A DNA stretch of 64,000 bases from Nocardioides marinus (GTDB lineage Bacteria > Actinomycetota > Actinomycetes > Propionibacteriales > Nocardioidaceae), in assembly GCF_013408145.1 (NCBI RefSeq), contig NZ_JACBZI010000001.1, forward strand, positions 2,928,001 to 2,992,000, given 5' to 3'. Each line of letters opens with the position of its first letter. Positions within the stretch are counted from its first letter, which is position 1. The translations under genes and the position numbers were made by a program. Shown piece by piece: positions 25,574-33,690 of this stretch. A model generated the notes under the pieces. That model had not been told where the DNA came from and ran no database searches. It saw nothing but the letters and a program-made list of their open reading frames with translations.

Positions 25574-28534
25574 TCACCCCTGCAGCTGCACCCTTCCTCG
25601 AGCGGTGCGGCCGCGGCTCGGGTCCGCGGTCACCGTCGCCACCACGTCGGTACGGGCCAGCAGGCGCTTGCCCTTCCTGGTGAGCTCCACGGTGCCGGGC
25701 GTCTGGTGGTCGGGGTCGAGGACCAGGCGGCCCTTGGCCAGCTTCTTGCCGCCCGCCCTGACCACGACCTTGCTGGTGCCGGGCACGGCGGACAGGACCT
25801 GCAGCTGCAGCTTCTTGCCCACCCGCAGGGCCACCGGCGGGAGCGTGACGTTGTCGTCGCCGGGCTCGACCAGCATCGACGCGGTGCCCTGGTTGTTGCC
25901 CGGGTCGGCGTCCTCGGAGGTGGAGCTCACCCGAGCCACGTTGGTCACCAGCAGCGGCGAGCCCGTGCCGATCGACTCCACGGTGGTGCGGTCCTTGAAG
26001 CACACCAGCCACATGGTCACCTGCCGGTCGGAGGCCGAGGTGTTCTGGAACCGGAAGGCCCGGGTCTTCAGCCGCGGGTCGTTGCCCACGGCGAGGACGC
26101 CGGGCGGGACGCGCCAGCCCGAGACCATGCCCTTGGCGTCGTCGGGGCAGTGCAGCTGCCGCTCCACGTTCGCGCCCGCGGGCACGGTCGCCGCGGTGGA
26201 CTCGATCGTGTGCTGCAGGTCGTGGGTGTGGCCCTGGACCGCCGAGGTGGTCAGGTGCAGGCAGCGGACCCCCACCGTGGCGGTCGTCGGGTCGTCGACG
26301 AGGAAGGTGAACTCCCACGTGCGGCCGCCCGCGGGCTCGGAGCCCACCAGCCACGCCTCGCCTCCGCTCAGGGCGTGGGTCGGCGCGATGGGGAAGGTGC
26401 CCTCGGCCGCGCAGGTGACCGTCATCGAGGTGGTGCCCGCAGGCAGCGCCCGGGTGTCGGTGACCAGGTCGGGGTCGGCGAGCAGCTGGTGGGTGTGGCT
26501 GTTGCCGGTGCCCACCTGGCTGTCCGCGACACCGGTCTCGGCCGGGAGGCAGGCGACGAACGCCTTGGCCTGGGCGCGACCCGTCGCGTCGTTGCGGACG
26601 ATCGCCTTCCAGGTGCTGGTCGTCGGGGAGCCGGCGTAGAGGACGTGGACGTCGGAGGCATCGCCGGTGCCCTGGTCGACGTGGTCGATGCGCACGGAGC
26701 CGTCGGTCACGATGCCGCCGTCGACGCAGTCCACGGTGACGGTGCGCGTCTGGCCGGGCTCGAGGTCGATCTGCTGCTCGGACTTGTACGGCGTGAGCCA
26801 GTGGTGCGACTGCGGGTCGACCGGACGGCCGGCGCCGGCCGTCGGGTTGACGGTGGCCACGATCTGCAGCGAGACCGACTCGCCGGGGTCGAGGTCGCCC
26901 ACGGTGCAGGTCAGCACGCTCCCGGCGATGGCGCACCCGGGACTGCTGCTGACGTAGGTGACGCCCGAGGGCAGGTCGTCACGGACGACGACCCCCGTAG
27001 CGGGCGCCGTGCCCTGGTTGGTGACGACCAGCGTGTAGGTGACCTGGTCACCACCCTCCGGCGCGGCGTCCGAGACGCTCTTGAGGATCGTCACGTCGGA
27101 CCTCTCCGGCGTGCCGCCGGGACCGCCCGGGGTGGTCGGCGACGCCGTGGGCGACGGCGAGGACGTCACCGTCTCGGTGACCGTGGCGGTGGCCGTGGCG
27201 GTCGCCGTCTGCGTGGCGGTCGCGGTGGCGGTGGCCGTCTCGGTCACCGTCGCCGTCGTGGTCGCCGTCGCGGTCTCGGTGACCGTCTCGGTGGCGGTGG
27301 CCGTCGCGGTGGCCGTCGCGGTGGCGGTGGCGGTGGCGGTGGCGGTGGCGGTCTCTGTCGCGGTGGCGGTGGCCGTCGCGGTCTGGGTCGCGGTGGCGGT
27401 GGCCGTCGCGGTCTCGGTCACGGTGACCGTGGCCGTCGGGCCACCGGTCGGTGTGGCCGACCCGGACGCGGTGGGTGTCGGCGTACCCGTGCCGCCACCG
27501 GCGCCCGGCACGCACAGCGTGTTCGGGAAGAGCCGCTGGTGGGTCTCGAAGCCCGAGCTGAGCTTGCGCGCGATGATCTGGCCGATGGTGTGGCCGGCCG
27601 ACGCCACGTCCACGAAGGCGCGAGGCGCCAGGATCGTGCCGCCCCAGGCCGAGCCGACCTGGACGGTGAAGGTGTCGGCACCGGTGTAGTTCCACAGGAT
27701 GCCCGGCCAGCTCTCCATCGTGGTGTCGCTGACCTGCTGCCAGCCGCCGCCCTGCTGGATCCACATCTGACCGGTGACCCTGGGGGCCGAGCCGGTGACG
27801 TTGACCAGGACCTGGGAGCCGGCGGGCACGTCGTAGCCGATGCCCGACTGCGAGGCCAGCTGCGCGGCGGTGAGGCTGAAGACGTTGCGGCCGGCGTTCG
27901 ACCCGCTGAGGACCAGCACCTGGTTCCCGCCGGCGCTCCCGACCGAGACCGTGCCGGTCGCGGCGCTCGTCGCGAGGTCGTCGGAGAGGCCCTCGAGGTA
28001 GGTGAAGCCCGCGGCGAAGTCGATCGGGTTGCTGGCGAGGTAGCTGCCGCCGCCGTTGAAGTTCACGCCCGACTGGGGCACGACGTACGCCGACCCCTTC
28101 TGCAGGTTGAACCACTGGCCGTGGCTGCCCGCGACCACCAGGGTCGGCGCACCGGCCGCCGAGGTGAGCCGGGTGCCGACGGTCATGGCGGTCGGCAGGT
28201 TGCCGCCGTAGGCGATGGCGCCCTCGGACTCCGAACCGCGCTGACCGTCGGTCCGCACGAACTCGGTGAAGCCGGTGGCCGGGCCCAGCGGCTGGGTCAC
28301 CGGCGTGCAGCTGGTGCCGGTGGCCGAGCTGCCCTCGAGCAGCAGGCCCGGCACCAGGACGGCGGTGAACGCGAGCGCCGCACCGGTGCCGGCCACCGCC
28401 AGGGCGCGACCGGCGCCGGTGCGGTCGGCGGTGCGGTCGGCGGTGCGGTCGGCGGCGCGGGTGCCGCCGTGGTCGAGCGGTCGCCCGCCCCTGGTGGAGC
28501 GCGCAGGCGCGCGCCGTGGTGTGCCCCCCAGCAT
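25574..28534 (-). CDS. Large secreted choice-of-anchor A / DUF11 surface protein with a Thr-Ala repeat stalk
   Basis: A 986-residue predicted surface protein. After a basic N-terminus a hydrophobic segment near residues 43-68 (ALAVAGTGAALAFTAVLVPGL) acts as signal peptide. Residues about 80-345 resemble the choice-of-anchor A domain (FTEFVRTDGQRGSESEGAIA, GGNLPTAMTVGT, GTILAPRAFVDVASAGHTIG). Residues about 366-456 are almost pure Thr-Ala/Thr-Glu repeats. A DUF11 repeat follows (TILKSVSDAAPEGGDQVTYTLVV, VVVRDDLPSGVTYVSSSPGC, GDLDPGESVSLQIVA). The remaining 400 residues are Cys-containing beta-rich domains and a basic end. No LPXTG motif is seen. An adhesin or extracellular-matrix role is inference. 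Repeats in the N-terminus (ADRT three times) are also notable. Confidence 0.85.
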   Translation of the reverse strand: MLGGTPRRAPARSTRGGRPLDHGGTRAADRTADRTADRTGAGRALAVAGTGAALAFTAVLVPGLLLEGSSATGTSCTPVTQPLGPATGFTEFVRTDGQRGSESEGAIAYGGNLPTAMTVGTRLTSAAGAPTLVVAGSHGQWFNLQKGSAYVVPQSGVNFNGGGSYLASNPIDFAAGFTYLEGLSDDLATSAATGTVSVGSAGGNQVLVLSGSNAGRNVFSLTAAQLASQSGIGYDVPAGSQVLVNVTGSAPRVTGQMWIQQGGGWQQVSDTTMESWPGILWNYTGADTFTVQVGSAWGGTILAPRAFVDVASAGHTIGQIIARKLSSGFETHQRLFPNTLCVPGAGGGTGTPTPTASGSATPTGGPTATVTVTETATATATATQTATATATATETATATATATATATATATATATETVTETATATTTATVTETATATATATQTATATATATVTETVTSSPSPTASPTTPGGPGGTPERSDVTILKSVSDAAPEGGDQVTYTLVVTNQGTAPATGVVVRDDLPSGVTYVSSSPGCAIAGSVLTCTVGDLDPGESVSLQIVATVNPTAGAGRPVDPQSHHWLTPYKSEQQIDLEPGQTRTVTVDCVDGGIVTDGSVRIDHVDQGTGDASDVHVLYAGSPTTSTWKAIVRNDATGRAQAKAFVACLPAETGVADSQVGTGNSHTHQLLADPDLVTDTRALPAGTTSMTVTCAAEGTFPIAPTHALSGGEAWLVGSEPAGGRTWEFTFLVDDPTTATVGVRCLHLTTSAVQGHTHDLQHTIESTAATVPAGANVERQLHCPDDAKGMVSGWRVPPGVLAVGNDPRLKTRAFRFQNTSASDRQVTMWLVCFKDRTTVESIGTGSPLLVTNVARVSSTSEDADPGNNQGTASMLVEPGDDNVTLPPVALRVGKKLQLQVLSAVPGTSKVVVRAGGKKLAKGRLVLDPDHQTPGTVELTRKGKRLLARTDVVATVTADPSRGRTARGRVQLQG
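27160..27440. repeat. GC-rich minisatellite encoding the Thr-Ala stalk
   Basis: About 280 bases built from variations of the hexamers GCGGTG, GCCGTC and GCGGTC on the plus strand, in frame with the minus-strand surface protein gene. Long runs of identical units (GCGGTGGCGGTGGCGGTG near 27320-27350) are prone to slippage, so the stalk length may vary between strains. Confidence 0.85.
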
Positions 28535-28628
28535 GTGACCCCCCTGGTCAGTGGATGTGAGCCCACCGTGCCACCGGTTCGCGGGCTGTTGCCCGGCCGT
28601 GGGGGTCTTGTTGAGGAAGGGTGTTTGA

Positions 28629-28649
28629 CGGGTCCCCGCGAGGGACCCG
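28629..28649 (-). terminator. Terminator hairpin after the acyl-CoA synthetase gene
   Basis: 8-bp perfect arms CGGGTCCC and GGGACCCG around CGCGA, 17 bases downstream of the stop codon on the minus strand, followed by a somewhat A/C-rich stretch. Confidence 0.7.
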
Positions 28650-28666
28650 CTGGTCCAGACCGGCCC

Positions 28667-30286
28667 CTAGTTCACCTGGCGGGAGCGCCCGTCCCAGTAG
28701 GGCTGGCGAAGGTCCCGCTTGAGGATCTTGCCGGTCGGGTTGCGCGGGAGCATCTCCAGCACGTCGATGCTGCGCGGGCACTTGTAGTGCGCGAGGTGCT
28801 CGCGGCAGAAGGCGATGAGCTCCTCCTCGGTCGCGCTGGCGCCCTCGTGGAAGGACACCACCGCCTTGACCGACTCGCCCCACCGGTCGTCGGGTACGCC
28901 GATGATGGCGACCTCCATCACCGCCGGGTGCTCGGCGAGGACCCGCTCGACCTCGGGGCTGTAGATGTTCTCCCCACCGCTGATGATCATGTCCTTGAGG
29001 CGGTCCTCGACGAAGAGGTACCCGTCAGCGTCCAACCGCCCGAGGTCCCCCGAGCGGAACCAGCCGTCCTCGGTGACGACCTCCGCGGTCGCCTCGGGCT
29101 TGTTGAGGTAGCCCTGGAAGCGCTGCGGGGTGCGCAGCCAGATCTCGCCGGGCTCGCCGGTCGCCACGTCCTCGAGCGTGCCGGGGTCCACGATGCGCAC
29201 CTCCACGCCGGGGATGGCCCGCCCGGCCGAGACCAGCCGCTCCGGGTGGCCGTCGGGGATCGCCGTGCGGTGGTCGTCGGGCATCAGGTGGGTGACCACG
29301 CCGGCGACCTCGGTGAGGCCGTAGACCTGGAGGAAGTCGGTGTCGGGCCAGGCCTCCATGGCAGCGCGCAGCAGCGGCGGCGGCATCGGGGCGGCGCCGT
29401 AGGTGTAGGTCTTGAGCGCGCCGAAGAGCTTCACCGCGTCCGGGCCGGCCTGCAGCACCTGGGCGAGGACCGCCGGCACCAGGAAGGTCCGGTTGGCCCC
29501 GGCGAGGATGGCCCCGGCCAGGGAGGCGCCGTCGGGGTCGCGGGTCATCACGCTGGGGATGCCGTCGTGCAGGCCGAAGAGCACGTAGGAGGAGCCGCCC
29601 ACGTGGAACAGCGGCATGGCGACCATCGACTTGTCACCGGGGGCGAAGCCCCAGCCGTCGTGGGCGTTGAGGGTGTGGGCGACCATGTTGGCGTGGCTGA
29701 GCATCACGCCCTTGGGACGCCCCGTGGTGCCGGAGGAGTACATCACCAGGCAGGTGTCCTCGGGTGAGACCTCGTCGGGCCGGGCCATCGGCTCGGCGCC
29801 CGCGAGCAGCTGCTCGTAGGCGTCACCCTCGCCGCCCTCTGGGGTCACCTCGATGACGTGCTCGACGTGGGTCAGCCGATCGCGGATCCCCTCGATGACG
29901 GGAATCAACTCGGTGCCCACCAGCAGCACCTTGGCCCCGGAGTCGTTGACGGCGTAGTCGATCTCGTCACCGGCCAGCCGGAAGTTGATGATCGCGTTGG
30001 CCGCCCCCAGCGACCCCGCGGCCAGGCTGAGCTCCACGCAGGCCGGGTGGTTCTTGTCCAGGAACGAGACGGTGTCGCCGCGCCGGACGCCCAGCCCGTG
30101 GAGGGCGCCGGCCAAGCGGCGTACCCGGTCGTCGGTCTGGGCGTAGGTCCAGCTGCGGCCGAGGTAGGTGAAGCACTCCGCGTCGGGCGTGGTCGCCGCC
30201 CAGTGGGCGAGCCGGTCGTCGACGAAACGGGGCTCCGGGGCGTCGGAGGTGTCGATCAGGTCCGTGGACGCGTCCGTGACAGTCAT
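28667..30286 (-). CDS. Acyl-CoA synthetase / AMP-dependent ligase (FadD-like)
   Basis: Activates a carboxylic acid through an acyl-adenylate to its CoA thioester. The 539-residue protein starts at the ATG at 30286. It contains the AMP-binding motif MYSSGTTGRPKGVMLSH near residue 175, VYGLTEVAGVVTHLMP, the hinge GWFRSGDLGRLDADGYLF and DRLKDMIISGGENIYSPEVE, and the C-terminal catalytic Lys in NPTGKILKRDL. Length and motifs fit the medium/long-chain or steroid-side-chain FadD group; the substrate cannot be fixed. Two acyl-CoA dehydrogenase genes lie 9 kb away but are not in the same operon. The gene is divergent from the HtrA-like protease. Confidence 0.93.
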   Translation of the reverse strand: MTVTDASTDLIDTSDAPEPRFVDDRLAHWAATTPDAECFTYLGRSWTYAQTDDRVRRLAGALHGLGVRRGDTVSFLDKNHPACVELSLAAGSLGAANAIINFRLAGDEIDYAVNDSGAKVLLVGTELIPVIEGIRDRLTHVEHVIEVTPEGGEGDAYEQLLAGAEPMARPDEVSPEDTCLVMYSSGTTGRPKGVMLSHANMVAHTLNAHDGWGFAPGDKSMVAMPLFHVGGSSYVLFGLHDGIPSVMTRDPDGASLAGAILAGANRTFLVPAVLAQVLQAGPDAVKLFGALKTYTYGAAPMPPPLLRAAMEAWPDTDFLQVYGLTEVAGVVTHLMPDDHRTAIPDGHPERLVSAGRAIPGVEVRIVDPGTLEDVATGEPGEIWLRTPQRFQGYLNKPEATAEVVTEDGWFRSGDLGRLDADGYLFVEDRLKDMIISGGENIYSPEVERVLAEHPAVMEVAIIGVPDDRWGESVKAVVSFHEGASATEEELIAFCREHLAHYKCPRSIDVLEMLPRNPTGKILKRDLRQPYWDGRSRQVN

Positions 30287-30292
30287 GCTGTC

Positions 30293-30321
30293 ATTGTGGT
30301 CCAGGTCACAGGCGGACTCAA
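30293..30321 (-). promoter_or_regulatory. Promoter of the acyl-CoA synthetase gene, leaderless or nearly so
   Basis: On the minus strand TTGAGT (30321-30316) and CACAAT (30298-30293) are 17 bases apart. The -10 box ends 6 bases before the ATG and no ribosome binding site is visible. Confidence 0.5.
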
Positions 30322-30396
30322 GGGTGGGGGTCACTTCTTCCTGACCACCCAGCGCTCTCTAAGCCGGCTCACAGACTGGCTCTGCACAGTGGAGCC

Positions 30397-31692
30397 ATGA
30401 CCGAGACGCCCGACCCGCAGCACGGCGGGGCCACCCCCGAGCACCTGCAGGAGCCGACCCGCGACCTGGGTCCCCTCTGGCAGACCGAGCAGCCGGCGTA
30501 CGCCGCTCCCCCGCCGCCGCCGCGCCGTCGGGCGGGCCTCGCGGCCGCCGTGCTCACCACGGCCGTGCTCGCCGGTGGCGCCGCCGGCGTGGGCGGGGCC
30601 GCCGCCTGGCAGGAGTGGGGCCCCGAGCCGGCCGCCTCCGGCACCTCGACGACCGGCGCGACCAGTGCCTCCCCCGTCCTGGACGCCGCTCCGGCCCCCG
30701 CCGCGACCGACGGCTCGGTGCAGGCCGCGGCCGAGGCGGTGCTCCCCTCGGTGGTGAAGATCAACGTCTCCGGCGGCGGGGGCAGTGGCTCCGGCTCGGG
30801 CGTCATCCTCACCGAGGACGGCCAGATCCTCACCAACCACCACGTCGTGGAGCTGGCCGCCGAGGGCGGCACCATCACGGTCGACTTCGCCGACGGCAGC
30901 CACGCCCGCGCCGAGATCCTCGGTCTCGACCCGCTCACCGACACCGCCGTCATCCAGGCCCAGGACGTCTCCGGCCTGACCCCGGCGACCATCGGCAGCT
31001 CCGACGCCCTGGCCGTCGGGCAGGACGTCGTCGCCATCGGCAGCCCCTTCGGCCTCGACGCCACCGTCACCAGCGGCATCGTCTCGGCGCTGGACCGCCC
31101 CGTCGACGTCGGCACCGACAGCGAGGGCAACGCGACGGTCTACCCCGCGGTCCAGACCGACGCCGCCATCAACCCCGGCAACTCCGGTGGTCCGCTGGTC
31201 GACCTCGCCGGCCGGGTCGTGGGCATCAACTCCTCGATCCGCACGACCGGCTCGAGCACGCCGTTCGGCCAGAGCAGCGAGGGTGGGTCGATCGGCCTGG
31301 GCTTCGCGATCCCCATCGACGAGATCATGCCGATCGTGGAGCAGATGGCCGCCGGCGAGGCGCCCACGCACGCCCGGCTCGGCATCTCGGTGAGCGACGT
31401 GGGCGTCGGGACCGGCCGCGACGGCTCGGTCCCGGGGTCGACCGACGGCGCCCTGGTGACCGACGGCGCGCAGGTGCGCACCATCGGCGCCGGCTCCACC
31501 GCCGGCGAGGCCGGTCTGCAGGAGGGCGACGTCATCACCGGCATCGACGACACCGCGATCACCAGCGCCGACTCCCTCGTGGCCACGATCCGCTCCTACC
31601 GCCCCGGCGACGAGGTCACCGTGACCTACGAGCGCGACGGCGAGGAGCAGACGACCACGCTCGTGCTCGACTCCGACGCGGACCAGTCATGA
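30397..31692 (+). CDS. HtrA/DegP-like membrane-anchored serine protease with PDZ domain
   Basis: A 431-residue trypsin-like protease probably acting in the cell envelope on misfolded or regulatory proteins. A Pro-rich cytoplasmic N-terminus (about 45 residues) precedes one transmembrane helix (AGLAAAVLTTAVLAGGAAGVGGAA). The protease domain carries the triad His (TNHHVVEL, about residue 148), Asp (DPLTDTAVIQ, about 182) and Ser (NPGNSGGPL, about 262). The C-terminal PDZ domain follows (GLQEGDVITGIDDTAI and VTVTYERDGEEQTTTLVL). Start at the ATG at 30397 with GTGGAG upstream. It is read away from the acyl-CoA synthetase gene across a 110-bp gap and ends before three tandem hairpins. Confidence 0.95.
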   Translation: MTETPDPQHGGATPEHLQEPTRDLGPLWQTEQPAYAAPPPPPRRRAGLAAAVLTTAVLAGGAAGVGGAAAWQEWGPEPAASGTSTTGATSASPVLDAAPAPAATDGSVQAAAEAVLPSVVKINVSGGGGSGSGSGVILTEDGQILTNHHVVELAAEGGTITVDFADGSHARAEILGLDPLTDTAVIQAQDVSGLTPATIGSSDALAVGQDVVAIGSPFGLDATVTSGIVSALDRPVDVGTDSEGNATVYPAVQTDAAINPGNSGGPLVDLAGRVVGINSSIRTTGSSTPFGQSSEGGSIGLGFAIPIDEIMPIVEQMAAGEAPTHARLGISVSDVGVGTGRDGSVPGSTDGALVTDGAQVRTIGAGSTAGEAGLQEGDVITGIDDTAITSADSLVATIRSYRPGDEVTVTYERDGEEQTTTLVLDSDADQS

Positions 31693-32014
31693 CCCCTCCC
31701 CCGTCCTGATCCCTCGCGGATCACCGACCTCCCGGTGGCGTCGCTGCGCCGGGACCGGACGGTGGGTGCGGCCCCTCCCTCCGCACCCGCCGTCCACCAC
31801 GACCCCCGTCCCACCGGTCCGTCTCCCGGGTGGGGCGGGGGTCGTGGCGTCCCTCGTGGGGCGGTTGGTGCTGGCGGGGTTGGTGGGGTGAGCCGGCGCG
31901 CGGGATACGACGCATTCGATGTCACCCTCAGCGCGCGCGCAGCATTCGTTGTGATGCGGACTATCTCCGCCGCGTGATTCCTGAGCCCCCTGTGACGGAT
32001 GAGACCGGCTTCGG
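31693..32014. other. Gene-free gap between convergent genes: tandem hairpins and a short repeat
   Basis: No coding region is supported. The left half holds hairpins at 31709-31723 (GATCCCTCGCGGATC), 31757-31795 and 31797-31847. The right half is less GC-rich and has a degenerate direct repeat, CATTCGATGTCA near 31915 and CATTCGTTGTGA near 31944, about 30 bases apart, of unknown meaning. The stretch ends just before the stop codon of the minus-strand GNAT gene. Confidence 0.6.
31757..31847. terminator. Two long tandem hairpins after the HtrA-like gene
   Basis: First hairpin: 15-bp arms (31757-31771 and 31781-31795) with one G-T pair, outer sequence GGACGG. Second hairpin: 19-bp arms (31797-31815 and 31829-31847), 18 of 19 paired, outer sequence CCACGACCCCC. 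Together with the convergent gene order they look like a bidirectional terminator. Confidence 0.75.
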
Positions 32015-33052
32015 TCAGAGCCGCTTCTGCAGCATCCCGCACCACTCGACCGGCTCGAAGCCCAAGGCCTCGTTGACGGCCACCATGTGCGCGTTGGAGT
32101 CGGCGTTCCAGGTGAGCACGTGGTCGACCGGGCCGGCAGGGTCGACCGCACCGGCCTCCTGCACCGCCCGCTGGGTGGCGACCTTCAGCGCCAGCCCGAG
32201 CCGGTGGCCGCGGTGGTCACCGTGCACGAGCGTGCCCCACTGGTAGGCCCGCCCCGGCTCGTGGACCGTCGTCACCAGCTCGGTGTAGGCGACCGGGGTG
32301 TCGTCCGGCGCCATCGCGACGCACCGGTATGCCGTGCGCCCCTGCGCCACCAAGAGCTGCTCGTTCTCGCGCACCGCCTCGACGTCCGCGGCCTCGGGCT
32401 CGACGTGCAGGTCACCGCTGGGGGCCTCGCTGGTCAGGCTCGAGGTGAGCACCGCCCAGCTCTCCAGCAGGTCCTCGGGCACCGGGCCGGTCCACGAGCG
32501 CAGGGTGTAGCCGGCGTGGTGGGGTGCGGCCGACGCCGCGAGCTCGTCGAGCCGCTGGGTCGCCACCGGGCAGCGCAGCACCCGCTTCACCTCCACGTTG
32601 CCGACGGTGAAGCCCTGTCGCCGCGCGAACTCCACGCCCGCCTGGCCGACCCCGTCGCGGCTCGCCGCCACCGGCCACATGACCTCCGCGGTCAGCACCG
32701 ATCGACCCGCCCCGGACACCTCCGCCTCCAGGTGCCGCAGCATCGCCGAGCCGTGCCCACGACGCCGGTGCTCCGGCGGCACGGCCACCCCGAGGTCGGC
32801 CGTGCCCAGGTTGTCCAGCTGCGGGAGCATCGTCATCCCCCAGACGACCGGCGCGCCGTCGACCGTGCCGACGTACGCCGCGGAGGCCACCTGGCGCCGG
32901 CCCGAGCGCAGCTCCGCGGTCAGCTCGGGCAGCGTCCAGATCGTCATCAGGTCGCCGTGGTCGTGCCGCTCCGAGCGGTCCACCAGGTCGTGCCAGGCCG
33001 CGAGCGCGGCATCGTCGTGGACGTCGACGCGGGTGATCTGCACGGTGCTCAC
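32015..33052 (-). CDS. Double-domain GNAT acetyltransferase
   Basis: A 345-residue protein with two tandem GNAT folds, the arrangement of mycothiol-synthase-like proteins. The first domain (residues 1-170) has VPPEHRRRGHGSAMLRHLE as acetyl-CoA loop. The second (about 190-345) has LVHGDHRGHRLGLALKVATQ and ends NAHMVAVNEALGFEPVEW. The GTG at 33052 was taken as start because the longer frame extends into the region of the exonuclease stop. The substrate is unknown; it is not clearly MshD, since residues and length differ and no mycothiol gene adjoins it. Confidence 0.85.
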   Translation of the reverse strand: MSTVQITRVDVHDDAALAAWHDLVDRSERHDHGDLMTIWTLPELTAELRSGRRQVASAAYVGTVDGAPVVWGMTMLPQLDNLGTADLGVAVPPEHRRRGHGSAMLRHLEAEVSGAGRSVLTAEVMWPVAASRDGVGQAGVEFARRQGFTVGNVEVKRVLRCPVATQRLDELAASAAPHHAGYTLRSWTGPVPEDLLESWAVLTSSLTSEAPSGDLHVEPEAADVEAVRENEQLLVAQGRTAYRCVAMAPDDTPVAYTELVTTVHEPGRAYQWGTLVHGDHRGHRLGLALKVATQRAVQEAGAVDPAGPVDHVLTWNADSNAHMVAVNEALGFEPVEWCGMLQKRL

Positions 33053-33095
33053 GGGACCGACATCCTGCCCGGGCGCCGCCCCGTCCACCACCGAC

Positions 33096-33683
33096 TTACG
33101 CCCGCCCCAGCCGCAGCAGGTCGTCGAGACTCACGGTGCCGCGCTCCGCCTCCAGGTCCCCCGCGAGGCCCAGGAGCAGCAGCGCCGTCGTCCAGGCGTC
33201 GCCGAACGCGTGGTGCGACCGTGCCGCCGGCACGCCCAGACGGCGCGCCGCACCGGCGAGCGTCACGTCGGCGCGGGGCCGGCCGGCGCGCTCGTCGAGC
33301 CGTCGCAGGAGGGCCAGCGTGTCCAGCACCGCGTCCGGCCGCAGGCCCCACCCGCGCAGGAGGGCGACCTCGAGCGGGGCGTGGTGCGCGACCAGCACCC
33401 GCCCCTCCAGCATCGGCGCCAGCTCCCCGCGCACCTCCTCCACCGGTCGTCCGGCGGCCACGACGTCAGGCGTCAGCCCGTGCACGGCCAGCGCCGCGAC
33501 CGGCACCGGGTCGTGGTGCCGGACCACGGCGTACCCGCACTCCGCGGCGCGCACCCGACCGCCGACGACCCCGACCCAGCCGACCGAGAGCGGCCGCGCG
33601 GTCCGCGGGTCCGCGCCCGTGGCCTCGAAGTCCAGCACCAGCAGGTCGGCCTCGCGCCAGTCCACCCGACGAGCGCTCCTCAC
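33096..33683 (-). CDS. DnaQ-like 3'-5' exonuclease
   Basis: A 195-residue single-domain DEDDh exonuclease. Motif I is LLVLDFEATGADP (Asp18 and Glu20) and motif III is HHAFGDAWTTALLLL (His and Asp). Motif II reads VAHHAPLEVALL, with Glu where most relatives have Asp, so activity may be altered. The GTG start lies 7 bases after the stop of the CBS/DUF294 gene, and the two are surely co-transcribed; this pairing is frequent in bacteria. The role is probably nucleotide or RNA/DNA end trimming linked to the partner's regulatory domains. Confidence 0.88.
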   Translation of the reverse strand: MRSARRVDWREADLLVLDFEATGADPRTARPLSVGWVGVVGGRVRAAECGYAVVRHHDPVPVAALAVHGLTPDVVAAGRPVEEVRGELAPMLEGRVLVAHHAPLEVALLRGWGLRPDAVLDTLALLRRLDERAGRPRADVTLAGAARRLGVPAARSHHAFGDAWTTALLLLGLAGDLEAERGTVSLDDLLRLGRA

Positions 33684-33690
33684 CGCGGGC

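Noticed and set aside
27160..27440. Possible CRISPR-like or tandem repeat array
   Set aside because: The units are hexamers without spacers and are in frame with a protein stalk.
25535..29767. 1410-codon plus-strand open frame
   Set aside because: It runs across the surface protein and acyl-CoA synthetase genes in antisense, has no domain and only reflects lack of stops in high-GC DNA.
31626..32151. Short open frames in the gap after the HtrA gene
   Set aside because: They overlap hairpins, show no coding pattern or ribosome binding site, and are on either strand without continuity.
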